Below, piece by piece: positions 24,438 through 33,712 of a stretch of DNA of 41,250 nt. This DNA comes from Gemmatimonadota bacterium (lineage in GTDB: Bacteria > Gemmatimonadota > Gemmatimonadetes > Gemmatimonadales > GWC2-71-9). Every line of letters starts with the position of its first letter. Position 1 is the stretch's first letter. The DNA lies in the NCBI GenBank assembly GCA_025350665.1, contig JANXXJ010000313.1, positions 1 through 41,250 on the forward strand, given 5' to 3'. A model generated the notes under the pieces. It saw only the letters and a list, made by a program, of their open reading frames with translations. It was not told the origin of the DNA and did no database searches. The translations under genes were made by a program, and so were the position numbers.

Positions 24438-25555
24438 GTCGAGCGGCCGACCTCCGTCAGGATTTCGTTTCCGAACTCGCGCACCTGCCAACGCCGAACG
24501 CCAGCTACCCCCAGCAAGGCGCTCGCTGTGGTCGGTACCAGCCTGGCAATACCTTCCAGCGTCCCGTTGGGAGCCAGGAGCCCAGGGGGAAGGCCGATGC
24601 GGGCCGAGAGCCCCGTACGCCACTGCTTCAGACGGTCGAGGCGTACCTCGAACGCCGGGTCCGGTCGAAAGCGGGCCGTCCGCTCGAAGGCAGGCAATCG
24701 GTCATCGGGAATGGCGAGGCCACGTTCCACGGCTGCTATGACCTCAGTACCCCATCGCGCCGCATTGTCGGGACCAACTCCCCGGATCCCGGCTAAGTCG
24801 TTGGTGTTGCGGGATTGCTTGTCCGCCAACAGCAGCAGCGTTTCGTTCCCAAGGATTCGGAATGAAGCTCGGTCAAGACGTTCGGCCGTCCGCTCCCGCC
24901 ACACGAAGAGTTCGCGGAGGACCGCGAGCGCTCGGCGATCCAGGTCGCGAGCCCCCTTGATGCGGAAGAAACTGAGCTCCGGCGGATCGGTCGGAGCCCA
25001 TTCGACCCCGGTCTGCAACTTGCACTCTTCAAGGACCCAGTCGAGGCGGCCCGCCTCCTCAAGTTCACTGAGGAAGGCGTCGCGGATCGCCGGGAGGAAC
25101 CGGGTGTCAGTCGCCGCATAAGCGATCATCTCCGGGCTCAGCGGCCGAGCGGACCAGTCGGCTCGTTGGAACCGCTTGTCGGTCGCAACGCCAAACCGCT
25201 GCTCGAGGATGGCGCCCAGTCCGATGCCGGGGAGATTGAGAAACTGGGCGGCAATTCGGGTGTCAAACAGGCGACGCACGCGGAGACCCGCCTCCCGATG
25301 CATGAGACGCAGGTCGTAGTCGGCATCATGGAAGATGAATTCTGTGCAGTCCGCCTCGAACCAGCGGCGGAATGCCTCGATGCCGGCGGTCCCCAGGGGG
25401 TCCACAATGACGGTGGATGTCGGCGTGGACAGTTGGACGAGGTACACGCGATCGCGATAGCGGTGAAAGCTGGCGGCTTCGGTGTCGATGCCAACCACCG
25501 GTTCCCCCATCCATCCGTCGATCAACGATTCGAGGGCGGCCGGGGTGGCAATCAT
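24434..25555 (-). CDS. rnd: Ribonuclease D
   Basis: A 3'-5' exoribonuclease of the DEDDy class that trims stable RNA 3' ends, including tRNA precursors. From the ATG at 25555 it has 373 residues. Exo motif I is DTEA with D24 and E26; motif II has D81 in FHDADYDLRLM; motif III is YAATD, the Tyr-containing version that defines DEDDy. The C-terminal part contains an HRDC-type helical region (RALAVLRELFVWRERTAERL and following). The frame is also open to a TTG at 25576, seven codons earlier, but the ATG gives the usual family N-terminus. It diverges from the thioesterase-hydrolase fusion across 133 bases that show no clear promoter. Confidence 0.93.
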   Translation of the reverse strand: MIATPAALESLIDGWMGEPVVGIDTEAASFHRYRDRVYLVQLSTPTSTVIVDPLGTAGIEAFRRWFEADCTEFIFHDADYDLRLMHREAGLRVRRLFDTRIAAQFLNLPGIGLGAILEQRFGVATDKRFQRADWSARPLSPEMIAYAATDTRFLPAIRDAFLSELEEAGRLDWVLEECKLQTGVEWAPTDPPELSFFRIKGARDLDRRALAVLRELFVWRERTAERLDRASFRILGNETLLLLADKQSRNTNDLAGIRGVGPDNAARWGTEVIAAVERGLAIPDDRLPAFERTARFRPDPAFEVRLDRLKQWRTGLSARIGLPPGLLAPNGTLEGIARLVPTTASALLGVAGVRRWQVREFGNEILTEVGRST

Positions 25556-25688
25556 TACTGAGGGGCTGGTGGTCAATTCGCTGGGGCCGCGTTGAAGAGT
25601 TCAAAGAACCGTCGCCTGGACCGAAAGGTAGCGATGGGGAACCCTGTTGGCGTAGCTTCAATCGGGCCCAGCAAAGGCAAATCGTACG

Positions 25689-26885
25689 ATGCACGAGGCG
25701 GATGTCGAGCTGACGGTCTTTCCGGATGATTGCGATCCGTTCGGGGTGGCCAGTCACGCGGCATTCTTGAGGCTGTTCGAGCGGGCTCGATGGGATCAAT
25801 TGAGCCGCGGCCCGGGGGTCGATGTCTTTTCTCGCCAGGGGCTCTGGCCGACGGTCCGTCGCAGTGTGGCCGACTTTCATGCGCCGGTCCGGGCTGGAGA
25901 GACCCTGCGATTCCAGCAGACCCTGACCCACTTCGGCCGGACCAGTTTTACTCTCCGCCAGATTGCTCATCGGGCCTCCGATGCAGTGGCCGTCGCCACG
26001 GCGGAGTTCCTTTTCGTCTGTGTCGACGCCCAGGGGCAGCCGCAAAACGTACCGGATGATCTTGGGCGGTTCTTCAGCGCAGGCCGATCCTCGGAACCGA
26101 TTGACCGCGTGACGGTGAATGGGGTCAGCCTGGCGATTGAGACGCGCGGTTCGGGCCCGGCAATCGTCTTCGTTCACGGTTTTCCACTTGACCGCCATGT
26201 CTGGCGGCACCAGCTCGACACTCTCACAGGATATCGCCGGATCGCGTACGACCTCCGGGGGCTCGGTCAGTCGGACGCGCCCGACTTGGGCTACTCGATC
26301 GCAATGTACGCCGATGATCTCGCCGGCTTGCTTGACGCCTTGGGCGAAGACCGCGTCGTGCTCTGCGGCCTGTCGATGGGCGGCTATATCAGTTTCGAGT
26401 TTGTCCGTCGGTATCGAGCGCGGGTTCGCGGTTTGATCTTGATGGATACCCGCGCGGAGGCGGACAGCACCGAAGGGCGGAAGGCTCGGGACGTGCTCGT
26501 TGCCAAGGTTCGAGATCAGGGGGCCATGGCCGCGGCTGAGGCGATGTTGCCGAGGCTCTTTACCCCGATGGTGCCGCCTGAAATCATCCAGTCGATTCGG
26601 ACAATGATTCTTGACGCGCCGGTGCCGGGTATCGTCGGGGCGTTGACGGCCATGCGGGACCGGCCCGACAGCACTCCGTTGCTTGGGACGCTGTTGGGAA
26701 TTCCTACACTGGTGATCGTTGGGCAGGAGGATGTGATCACGCCGCCGGCGATCTCAGAGGCGATGGCGGCGGCGTTGCCCGAGAGCCGGTTGGTTGAGAT
26801 ACCGGGGGCCGGTCATCTCCCCTGTGTCGAACAGCCGGTACCGACGACGCGAGCCATTCTCAAATTCCTGCAGAGTCTCCGGTGA
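25689..26885 (+). CDS. Fusion of a hotdog thioesterase and an alpha/beta hydrolase
   Basis: A 398-residue two-domain protein. Residues 1 to about 130 resemble the YbgC/4HBT acyl-CoA thioesterases: PDDCDPFGVASHAAFLRLFERARWD matches the family's Asp-containing active-site helix. Residues 139-398 form an alpha/beta hydrolase: oxyanion segment VHGFPLDRHVW, nucleophile elbow GLSMGG with Ser229, acid Asp348 in GQEDVITP and His376 in PGAGHLP. The second domain starts with its own typical N-terminus, RVTVNGVSLAIETRGSGPAIVFVHG, so a gene fusion is likely. Thioester cleavage followed by ester or lactone hydrolysis is a plausible combined activity but is not shown. No signal peptide, so cytoplasmic. Confidence 0.88.
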   Translation: MHEADVELTVFPDDCDPFGVASHAAFLRLFERARWDQLSRGPGVDVFSRQGLWPTVRRSVADFHAPVRAGETLRFQQTLTHFGRTSFTLRQIAHRASDAVAVATAEFLFVCVDAQGQPQNVPDDLGRFFSAGRSSEPIDRVTVNGVSLAIETRGSGPAIVFVHGFPLDRHVWRHQLDTLTGYRRIAYDLRGLGQSDAPDLGYSIAMYADDLAGLLDALGEDRVVLCGLSMGGYISFEFVRRYRARVRGLILMDTRAEADSTEGRKARDVLVAKVRDQGAMAAAEAMLPRLFTPMVPPEIIQSIRTMILDAPVPGIVGALTAMRDRPDSTPLLGTLLGIPTLVIVGQEDVITPPAISEAMAAALPESRLVEIPGAGHLPCVEQPVPTTRAILKFLQSLR

Positions 26886-27038
26886 TACCCCTTTGGGGTG
26901 GTGAGCGGCAATGATATTGGATACTGGCGGCGCCGCGCCCCGGCCTGGGAGTCACCGCCACGGTTCGGAGGAACCTCCTACCAGGCGGCGTCGAGGCCGG
27001 CTCAAACCAGTCCGGCGGGCGACCGGGATCCAACGATA

Positions 27039-27062
27039 AAGGGCGACCCGCGGGTCGCCCTT
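27039..27062 (-). terminator. Intrinsic terminator of fdxA
   Basis: AAGGGCGACC, CGCG, GGTCGCCCTT form a perfect palindrome, followed on the - strand by TTATCGTTG. It lies 23 bases after the fdxA stop. The remaining stretch 26886-27038, between the fusion gene and this hairpin, contains a short hairpin (ACCCC-TTT-GGGGT, 26887-26899) without a T-tract and otherwise nothing I can identify; no tRNA is apparent. Confidence 0.75.
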
Positions 27063-27084
27063 CGAGCAAAGACGCTCCCGTAAA

Positions 27085-27348
27085 CTAACGCTGGGGGCGA
27101 CCTGGCGGATTGGCACCGCCGAAGGCCTCTTTGTTCTTCGAAATGAAGGCAGTCAGGTTGGCTGGGACCTCTTCCTCGGGGAAAATCGCGCTGACCGGAC
27201 ATTCCGGTTCACAGGCACCGCAATCAATGCACTCATCGGGATGGATGTAGAGCTGGTCGTCGCCCTCGTAGATGCAGTCTACCGGACAGACATCAACGCA
27301 TGCCCGATCCTTAACTCCGATACAGGCTTCGGTGATAATGTACGTCAT
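27085..27348 (-). CDS. fdxA: 7Fe ferredoxin ([3Fe-4S][4Fe-4S])
   Basis: An 87-residue electron carrier. Its cysteines fall at 9, 17, 21, 25, 40, 43, 46 and 50, which is the Azotobacter FdI pattern shifted by one: 9, 17 and 50 for the 3Fe cluster; 21, 40, 43 and 46 for the 4Fe cluster; 25 free. The C-x7-C-x3-C-P spacing of the first motif separates it from ordinary 2x[4Fe-4S] ferredoxins. The C-terminal part, [19 protein letters not shown], matches the extension common in this family. The ATG follows GGAG. It is monocistronic, with its own terminator at 27039 and a candidate promoter at 27384. Confidence 0.95.
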   Translation of the reverse strand: MTYIITEACIGVKDRACVDVCPVDCIYEGDDQLYIHPDECIDCGACEPECPVSAIFPEEEVPANLTAFISKNKEAFGGANPPGRPQR

Positions 27349-27368
27349 GAATTGCTCCAGAATTGTTG

Positions 27369-27412
27369 ACCTGACCGAGGCTCAGGTTAGGGGGTGATTC
27401 GAGCCGGCGCAA
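27369..27412 (-). promoter_or_regulatory. Candidate fdxA promoter with an overlapping inverted repeat
   Basis: On the - strand TTGCGC (27412-27407) and TAACCT (27389-27384) are 17 bases apart. An inverted repeat, ACCTGA (27369-27374) and TCAGGT (27382-27387), with a seven-base centre, overlaps the -10 and the expected start point, as a repressor site would. The promoter match is moderate and the binding protein unknown. Confidence 0.42.
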
Positions 27413-27433
27413 GGGGGTCAGGAACGTCATTGC

Positions 27434-28111
27434 TCAGAGCAGGTGCTTCGTCAGAAAATCGACTGACAGGGTCCATGAGAGGCTGGCGGCCGCGGGGTTG
27501 AACACAGCGGGTCTGGTGTCATTGAAGAAGGCGTGGTCGGCGTCGTAGAAGTGGGTCTCGAATGTGCCGCCGTCACGGCGGACTGCTTGAGCCAACTCCT
27601 CCACGGCTGCAACGGGGACCGACGTGTCGCGGCGCCCAAAATGACCTTGGACGGGGACCCGGAGGCGGTGGTGATCGATGGGTACCTTCGGGTGAATGCC
27701 GTAAAAGTCGACGACCGCGCCAAACCGATCGGGGAATTCGGTGCCCGCATAGAGAGCCAACTGACCACCCATGCAGAACCCGAGGGCCCCGATTCGGTTC
27801 GAGGAGACATCAGGCCGGCTGCGGAGATAGTCGGCCGCGCCGCGAAGGTCCGCGGCGGCACGGTCGATGTTCAACGCCATGAACAACTTCGCAGCGGTAT
27901 CGGGGCTCTTGGTCGACTGGCCGTCATAGAAGTCGGGGGCCAGCGCCACGAACCCGGCATGGGCAAACCGGTCTGCGATGTCCTTGACGTGGTCGACCAA
28001 GCCCCACCACTCCTGAATGATGACCAGCCCAAGTCCCCTCCCGGCGGTTGGGAGACTGAGGTAGCCGGACGTGGTATGTCCGTTGGCGGGGAAACGGACC
28101 ATTTCGCCCAT
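27434..28111 (-). CDS. Dienelactone hydrolase family protein
   Basis: A 225-residue alpha/beta hydrolase. The Cys nucleophile is C113 in GFCMGG, with D162 in RRDTSVP and H193 in DADHAFFND completing the triad, and E34 in IIQEWWGL at the position that interacts with the Cys in true dienelactone hydrolase. The family converts dienelactone to maleylacetate in chloroaromatic breakdown, but most chromosomal members have other, unknown substrates and no chlorocatechol gene is nearby. No signal peptide. The start ATG is at the N-terminus of the conserved domain (MGEMVRFPANGHTTSGYLSLP). It lies 49 bases downstream of the deformylase gene on the same strand and could share its transcript. Confidence 0.9.
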   Translation of the reverse strand: MGEMVRFPANGHTTSGYLSLPTAGRGLGLVIIQEWWGLVDHVKDIADRFAHAGFVALAPDFYDGQSTKSPDTAAKLFMALNIDRAAADLRGAADYLRSRPDVSSNRIGALGFCMGGQLALYAGTEFPDRFGAVVDFYGIHPKVPIDHHRLRVPVQGHFGRRDTSVPVAAVEELAQAVRRDGGTFETHFYDADHAFFNDTRPAVFNPAAASLSWTLSVDFLTKHLL

Positions 28112-28160
28112 CGGCTGCTCGCTGGTTGAGGGAAGGTAGGAGGCGGGTCAAGGACCCGCG

Positions 28161-28724
28161 TCAGAGGATGTTGCTATGCAGGTGCTCGGTTCTGAGTTCG
28201 GGAGTGGTGCAGCGATCGTTCGATGTGTACCATCGGTTCCACTCCTCACGGAGGCAGATTGGATCCGTGCCGTGCGCCCGATCGACCGCCAGGACGCCGT
28301 CGAGGTGATCTACCTCGTGCTGGATGAGCTCGGCTCGATCCCCGTCGAGTTCGATTTCGTGAACGGCGTCTCGCATATCCTGGTACTTGAGGCGAACTCG
28401 GTAGGCCCGTTGGACCCGTACCAGCATGTTGGGGAACGAGAAACAGTCGTCCCACACGATGAAATCTTCGGTGCCAATATCAACAATCTCGGGGTTGATC
28501 AGTGGCCAGGGGCGGTCCATTTCGACGTAGACGATTCGTACTGGGGCCCCGATCTGCGGGGCCGCGATGGCACGTCCGGTCCCAAACCGCGACTGCCAGT
28601 CGCGGAGGGTTTCGCGCAGGTCGTCGACGATCATACGCACCGCGGCGGAGCCAGGATGGGAAATTGTGGCGCACTTGGTCCTGAGAATTGGGTCGCCCAA
28701 CAGGCGGATCCGGTGGATCGTCAT
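28161..28724 (-). CDS. def: Atypical peptide deformylase
   Basis: Deformylase removes the N-formyl group from nascent proteins using a metal held by one Cys and two His. From the ATG at 28724 it has 187 residues; the frame is open to 28760. Metal ligands are present as C94, H136 and H140, with E137 in HEVDHLDG. The other motifs deviate: GxGxAAPQ reads GRAIAAPQ (50-57), with Ala for the second Gly, and EGCLS reads DDCFS (92-96). The protein also carries an unusual C-terminal tail (REEWNRWYTSNDRCTTPELRTEHLH). It is not accompanied by fmt, the usual partner. It could be a housekeeping enzyme of a divergent clade or a second, specialised one. Confidence 0.85.
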   Translation of the reverse strand: MTIHRIRLLGDPILRTKCATISHPGSAAVRMIVDDLRETLRDWQSRFGTGRAIAAPQIGAPVRIVYVEMDRPWPLINPEIVDIGTEDFIVWDDCFSFPNMLVRVQRAYRVRLKYQDMRDAVHEIELDGDRAELIQHEVDHLDGVLAVDRAHGTDPICLREEWNRWYTSNDRCTTPELRTEHLHSNIL

Positions 28725-28868
28725 GGCTCTCAATACAGGGATTCTGGTTCCAATTCGCAAGTCCTGCCAAGGATCATATTAGAAGTAGCAATAACAACGA
28801 CTAATAGATATTCAGCTATCATCGTGAATGAATAGGCTCGTCGACGGTGGCGTTGGGAGCCAGTCGGT

Positions 28869-28897
28869 TTGACAATCCCGACTTTTTCACTTAGGAT
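28869..28897 (+). promoter_or_regulatory. Promoter of the suf operon
   Basis: TTGACA (28869-28874) and TAGGAT (28892-28897) with a 17-base spacer, the strongest match to the sigma-70-type consensus in the window, 37 bases before the sufB GTG. The region upstream (28770-28835) is AT-rich compared with its surroundings and could hold a regulator site; I see no repeat that I can assign to IscR, SufR or Fur. Confidence 0.75.
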
Positions 28898-28934
28898 TCA
28901 TTGCTGAGGAGTTGGTTGTCCGAAGGAGGACCGC

Positions 28935-30371
28935 GTGACCGAATCTGTCGAGTCGTTGGTCAATCGCGACTATAAGTGGGGTTTTGTGACTGACATCGAG
29001 GCCGACCAGATTCCTGCTGGTCTCGATGAGGACGTCGTCCGCCTCATTTCGGCGAAGAAAGGCGAGCCGCCGTTCCTGCTGGAATGGCGGCTCAAGGCCT
29101 ACCGGGGTTGGCTCAAGATGACGGAGCCGCACTGGGCGAACATCAAGTACTCCCCGATCGATTATCAGGGGATGGTGTACTACGCCGCGCCCAGGACCAA
29201 GGCGCCGCTTGGCAGTCTGGACGACGTCGACCCGAAGATCAGGGAGACGTACGATAAGCTCGGCATACCGTTGACTGAACAGAAGATCCTGTCGGGTGTC
29301 GCGGTCGACGCGGTCTTCGACAGTGTATCGGTGGGCACCACTTACCGCCGCCAGCTGGGCGAGATGGGGATCATCTTTTGTTCGTTCTCCGAAGCCGTCC
29401 GTGAATATCCCGACCTCATCCAGCGGTACCTCGGTTCCGTGGTCCCGGCGAGCGACAATTTCTTTGCGGCGCTGAACTCGGCCGTCTTCAGCGACGGGTC
29501 GTTTGTCTACGTTCCGAAGGGGGTCCGGTGTCCGATGGACCTATCGACCTATTTCCGGATCAATGCCCAGAATACCGGGCAGTTCGAACGGACCTTGATC
29601 GTCGCCGATGAAGGGTCGTATGTCAGCTATCTGGAGGGCTGCACAGCGCCGAAGCGAGATGAGAATCAGCTCCATGCGGCGGTGGTGGAACTGGTGGCCA
29701 TGGCCGGCGCGACGATCAAGTACTCAACGGTCCAGAATTGGTATGCCGGCGATGAGGACGGCAAGGGCGGCATTTACAATTTCGTCACCAAGCGCGGGAA
29801 GTGTGCCGGCGCCGGCGCCAAGATTTCCTGGACCCAGGTCGAAACCGGCTCCGCGATCACGTGGAAATACCCCAGCGTTATCCTGCAGGGCGACAATTCC
29901 ATCGGTGAGTTCTACTCGGTGGCGGTCACGAATGCCTGTCAGCAGGCCGACACGGGCACGAAAATGATCCACATCGGCCGGAACACGAAAAGCACGGTTG
30001 TTTCGAAAGGGATCTCGGCGGGCCGTGGTCAGAACAGCTACCGCGGTCAGGTGAAGGTGATGCCGCGAGCCGATGGCGCGAGGAATTACACTCAGTGCGA
30101 TTCGATGCTGATCGGGAACCGATGCGGGGCTCACACCTTTCCGTACATCGACGTCCAGAACCGGACCGCGGCGGTTGAGCACGAGGCGTCAACGTCGAAA
30201 ATCGGCGAGGATCAGATCTTCTATCTGAAGCAGCGGGGACTGAATACCGAGAACGCCATTTCGATGATCGTCAACGGGTTTTGTAAAGAAGTGTTCCGCG
30301 AGCTCCCGATGGAATTCGCCGTGGAAGCCCAGAAACTGCTCGGGATCAGCCTCGAGGGAAGCGTCGGATAG
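28935..30371 (+). CDS. sufB: Fe-S cluster assembly scaffold SufB
   Basis: SufB is the scaffold subunit of the SufBC2D complex, on which Fe-S clusters are built from sulfide delivered by SufS/SufU. The 478-residue length and long conserved stretches ([49 protein letters not shown] and [21 protein letters not shown]) are typical. The start is a GTG with AAGGAGG five bases before it. It is the first gene of a seven-gene run in one direction. Beta-helix repeats fill the middle part, as in the known structures. SufC follows after 11 bases. Confidence 0.97.
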   Translation: MTESVESLVNRDYKWGFVTDIEADQIPAGLDEDVVRLISAKKGEPPFLLEWRLKAYRGWLKMTEPHWANIKYSPIDYQGMVYYAAPRTKAPLGSLDDVDPKIRETYDKLGIPLTEQKILSGVAVDAVFDSVSVGTTYRRQLGEMGIIFCSFSEAVREYPDLIQRYLGSVVPASDNFFAALNSAVFSDGSFVYVPKGVRCPMDLSTYFRINAQNTGQFERTLIVADEGSYVSYLEGCTAPKRDENQLHAAVVELVAMAGATIKYSTVQNWYAGDEDGKGGIYNFVTKRGKCAGAGAKISWTQVETGSAITWKYPSVILQGDNSIGEFYSVAVTNACQQADTGTKMIHIGRNTKSTVVSKGISAGRGQNSYRGQVKVMPRADGARNYTQCDSMLIGNRCGAHTFPYIDVQNRTAAVEHEASTSKIGEDQIFYLKQRGLNTENAISMIVNGFCKEVFRELPMEFAVEAQKLLGISLEGSVG

Positions 30372-30382
30372 GGGAGTCATAC

Positions 30383-31147
30383 GTGGCACCGTTACTTGAA
30401 ATCATCGACCTCCGGGCCAGTGTCGGAGACAAGCCCATTCTCAAGGGCGTTGATCTTGTCGTGAACCGCGGCGAAGTCCACGCGATCATGGGGCCGAACG
30501 GTTCCGGCAAGAGTACGCTGGTGCAGGCCATCTCCGGGCATCCGGCGTACACGATTACCGGTGGTTCGATTCGGTTCGATGGAGTCGACATTGGCGAAAT
30601 ACCTCCAGAGGAGCGGGCCCAGGCTGGGATCTTCCTTGCCTTCCAGTATCCGGTGGAAATCCCCGGGGTAACGAACGCGTATTTCTTGCGGGCCGCTTAT
30701 AACGAAATGCGAAAAGCTCGCGGCCTCGAAGAGATGGATCCGATTGATTTCATCGACCTCCTCGAGGAGAAATTGAAGCTCGTCGAGTGGGGTCCCGAGA
30801 TCATGCGGCGGGCGGTCAATGCCGGCTTCTCCGGTGGCGAGAAGAAGCGAAATGAGATCCTTCAAATGGCGGTGCTCGAACCGAAGCTGGCCCTGCTGGA
30901 TGAAACTGATTCCGGCTTGGACATCGACGCCCTTCGGATCGTCGCCAAGGGAGTCAATGCCCTCAAACGGCCTGACAACGCCTATGTCGTCGTGACCCAC
31001 TATCAGAGGCTGCTGGACCATATCATTCCTGACATCGTGCATGTACTGGCGGACGGCCAGTTGATCAAGACGGGTGGCAAGGAGCTGGCGTTCGAGCTGG
31101 AGGCCCGCGGCTATGAGTGGCTGACTGGAACTCCGGAGCGGGTGTGA
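30383..31147 (+). CDS. sufC: Fe-S assembly ATPase SufC
   Basis: SufC is the ABC-type ATPase that drives conformational change in SufBC2D. The 254-residue protein has Walker [10 protein letters not shown] (37-45), the signature [10 protein letters not shown] and Walker [13 protein letters not shown], whose ETDSGLD ending is characteristic of SufC and not of transporters. There is no membrane partner, as expected. The start is a GTG at 30383, 11 bases after sufB. The stop overlaps the sufD GTG in GTGA. Confidence 0.97.
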   Translation: MAPLLEIIDLRASVGDKPILKGVDLVVNRGEVHAIMGPNGSGKSTLVQAISGHPAYTITGGSIRFDGVDIGEIPPEERAQAGIFLAFQYPVEIPGVTNAYFLRAAYNEMRKARGLEEMDPIDFIDLLEEKLKLVEWGPEIMRRAVNAGFSGGEKKRNEILQMAVLEPKLALLDETDSGLDIDALRIVAKGVNALKRPDNAYVVVTHYQRLLDHIIPDIVHVLADGQLIKTGGKELAFELEARGYEWLTGTPERV

Positions 31148-32469
31148 TCGAGCACTACCTCCGCGAGTACGAAGTTGCCGCTGCCGACGGTGGTGCTACT
31201 GCGCCAGGCTGGTTCAGATCATTGCAGGCGGATGCGATTGAACTGTTCCGGGCTTCGGGTTTTCCGGGACCGAAGGACGAGGAATGGCGCTTCACGCCGA
31301 TCGCACCGCTGGTTCGGGCGACGTTCCGTCCGGCGGGGAGCGCGACCCCAGTTGGATTGACGGACCTGGAGCCATTCCTATTCGGGCGGTTGGACTGGCC
31401 ACGTCTGGTGCTGGTCGATGGTCGGTTCAGCCCGGAGTTGTCCCAACTGCCGTCGATAGCCGGGCTCGCGATAGCCAATCTCGCTTCGGTTGTAAAATCT
31501 GGCGACGGCGATCTGGCTTCAGATTTGGCGGAGGCATCGGGTCGGACGGTGACGCCGTTCGCGTCGCTAAATGCCGCGCTGGGGATGGACGGGACCGTAC
31601 TGCGTCTGGCCAGCGATTCAGTCATGGAGGAGCCGGTCCACCTTGTGCATGTCACGACGCCGGGGTCGGACGGGACAGTGACCCACCCGCGGCTGCTGGT
31701 CGTTATTGGGGAGCGAGCCCGAGCCCAAGTCATTGAAAGTTATGTTGGACTGGGCAGCGAGGGTTGTTATTGGACCAACGTGGTTTGCGACGTACGACTT
31801 TCGCGGGGGGCTTGGGTTGAGCATACCAGGATTCAGCGGGAGTCGGAGTCTGCATACCACACCGGAGTGACGGAGATTCGGCAGGAGGCGGACAGCCACT
31901 ACCGGTCATTTTCGTTCGCCATTGGTGGGGCCATCGCGCGTCACGACCTCCGTTCGCGACTGGGCGGATCCGGTGCGGAGGCACTGCTGTACGGCCTCTA
32001 CTTTGGACGTGGCGATCAGTTGGTCGACAATCACACTACGATCTTCCACGATCAGCCGGATTGCCGTAGTTGGGAAGTCTACAAAGGCATTCTCACCGAT
32101 CGGGCCCACGGGGTGTTCAACGGCAAGATCATAGTCCAGCCGATCGCCCAGAAGACGGACGCGAAGCAGACGAATCGGGCTTTGCTGTTGTCGGATACGG
32201 CAAAGATTGACACGAAGCCGCAGCTTGAGATCTTCGCTGACGACGTGAAGTGTACGCACGGCGCCACGGTCGGAAACCTGGATCCGCTCGCTCGTTTCTA
32301 CCTGACCAGTCGGGGCATTCCGGACCGGGTTGCCGGTGAACTGCTGACGTATGCGTTCGCCGCCGAAGTGCTCAACGAGATCTCGGCCGAGCCGGTCCGA
32401 ACCGTGCTCGATCGGCTGATTCACGGGCGCCTTGCTTCGGATCGCTTGGAGGCACACGATGCGAGATAG
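31144..32469 (+). CDS. sufD: Fe-S assembly protein SufD
   Basis: SufD is the SufB paralogue in the SufBC2D complex and is needed for iron entry. From the GTG at 31144, which overlaps the sufC stop (GTGA), it has 441 residues; a GTG at 31117 is also in frame but lies inside sufC. Family features are [11 protein letters not shown] near the N-terminus, and the C-terminal [21 protein letters not shown] and [23 protein letters not shown], which end in the conserved region with the essential His. The gene overlaps the start of sufS by 11 bases, so the tight packing favours stoichiometric synthesis of SufB, C and D. Confidence 0.96.
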   Translation: MIEHYLREYEVAAADGGATAPGWFRSLQADAIELFRASGFPGPKDEEWRFTPIAPLVRATFRPAGSATPVGLTDLEPFLFGRLDWPRLVLVDGRFSPELSQLPSIAGLAIANLASVVKSGDGDLASDLAEASGRTVTPFASLNAALGMDGTVLRLASDSVMEEPVHLVHVTTPGSDGTVTHPRLLVVIGERARAQVIESYVGLGSEGCYWTNVVCDVRLSRGAWVEHTRIQRESESAYHTGVTEIRQEADSHYRSFSFAIGGAIARHDLRSRLGGSGAEALLYGLYFGRGDQLVDNHTTIFHDQPDCRSWEVYKGILTDRAHGVFNGKIIVQPIAQKTDAKQTNRALLLSDTAKIDTKPQLEIFADDVKCTHGATVGNLDPLARFYLTSRGIPDRVAGELLTYAFAAEVLNEISAEPVRTVLDRLIHGRLASDRLEAHDAR

Positions 32470-33712
32470 AGTGCCCGCGGTTGTGACGGCGCCCTGGAGT
32501 GGTGAGCGAGTCCGGGCGGACTTCCCGATGTTGGCCCGAGTGACCCGCGGGAACAGGCTGGCCTACCTCGATAGCGCGGCGACGGCCCTCAAGCCCCAGG
32601 CGATGCTCGACGCGGTGTCGGACTACTACCGCAACGTCAGCGCGAATGTGGCTCGTGGGGTTCACACGCCAAGCCAGGAGGCGACGGAACGGTTCGAGGA
32701 AGTACGGAGTGCCGCGGCCGTGTTTCTCGGCGCCAGCGCGGGCGAGATCGTTTTTACAGCCGGTACAACAGCGAGCCTCAATCTGGTTGCCCAGACTATC
32801 GGTCGTCTGAGGCTCGAAGGCGGCGGTGCGGAGATCCTGGTCTCAGAGTTAGAGCACCACTCGAACCTCGTGCCCTGGCAACTCGTTGCCCAGGCGACGA
32901 ATGCGACGATTCGCGCCATTCCGATCGATGACGGCGGGGATTTGGACCTGGATTGGCTTGCCCGGAACCGTTCGGAGCGAACACGAGTCGTGGCGGTGTG
33001 CCATGTCTCGAATGTCCTCGGCACGGTGAACCCAATTCGACGCATTGCGGATCTCGCCCATGAGGTTGGCGCGGTCTGCGTCGTGGACGGTGCCCAGGGA
33101 GCGCCGCATTTGCCCGTGGATGTGGTCGCCCTCGGGTGCGATTTCTACGCGGTCTCCGTCCATAAATTGTTCGGACCGACCGGGTTGGGGCTGCTGTACG
33201 GGCGGCGTGCGCTTCTTGAGGGTATGCCGCCCTGGCAGGGGGGTGGCGGCATGATCGGCTCCGTCTCGATCGAGAGATCGACCTATGCCCCTCCACCGGC
33301 GCGATTTGAAGCCGGGACGCCGCCGATTGCGGAGGTTTATGGGCTTGGCGCGGTGCTGGAATATCTCGGGACATGGGACTGGGAGGCGCTGGGCCATTTT
33401 GAGGATCGGCTCGTCGAGTTGGCACGGAGTGAGTTACGCGCGCTGCCAGGCGTCACGGTATTCGGTGCTCCCCGGGCGCGAGTGGGGGTGGTGACATTCG
33501 GGGTCGCCGGCGTCCACCCGCACGATGTCGGCACGGCACTCGATGCAGGCGGAGTCTGTGTTCGCGCCGGTCACCATTGCGCCCAGCCGCTAATGGCCAA
33601 GCTGGGCGTCGCGTCCACCGTTCGTGCGTCGTTTGGCCCATACTCGACTGAGGGCGACGTGGTGGCGCTGCTTGCCGGCGTGAGGCGGGCCCAGAAGGTC
33701 TTTGGTCGATGA
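32459..33712 (+). CDS. sufS: Cysteine desulfurase SufS
   Basis: A PLP-dependent group II cysteine desulfurase that takes sulfur from cysteine and passes it on as a persulfide. From the ATG at 32459, preceded by GGAGG, it has 417 residues. The Schiff-base Lys is K236 in SVHKLFGPTG and the persulfide Cys is C374 in RAGHHCAQP. The motif SNVLGTVNPI and the YLDSAATALKP N-terminus are standard. The frame is open to 32432, but that would deepen the overlap with sufD. It overlaps sufU by four bases (ATGA), consistent with the known SufS-SufU pair. Confidence 0.97.
   Translation: MRDRVPAVVTAPWSGERVRADFPMLARVTRGNRLAYLDSAATALKPQAMLDAVSDYYRNVSANVARGVHTPSQEATERFEEVRSAAAVFLGASAGEIVFTAGTTASLNLVAQTIGRLRLEGGGAEILVSELEHHSNLVPWQLVAQATNATIRAIPIDDGGDLDLDWLARNRSERTRVVAVCHVSNVLGTVNPIRRIADLAHEVGAVCVVDGAQGAPHLPVDVVALGCDFYAVSVHKLFGPTGLGLLYGRRALLEGMPPWQGGGGMIGSVSIERSTYAPPPARFEAGTPPIAEVYGLGAVLEYLGTWDWEALGHFEDRLVELARSELRALPGVTVFGAPRARVGVVTFGVAGVHPHDVGTALDAGGVCVRAGHHCAQPLMAKLGVASTVRASFGPYSTEGDVVALLAGVRRAQKVFGR

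Noticed and set aside
26886-27038. Possible tRNA or small RNA in the gap before fdxA
   Set aside because: A GGTTC...GAACC hairpin is reminiscent of a T-arm, but no acceptor stem or anticodon arm can be built around it.
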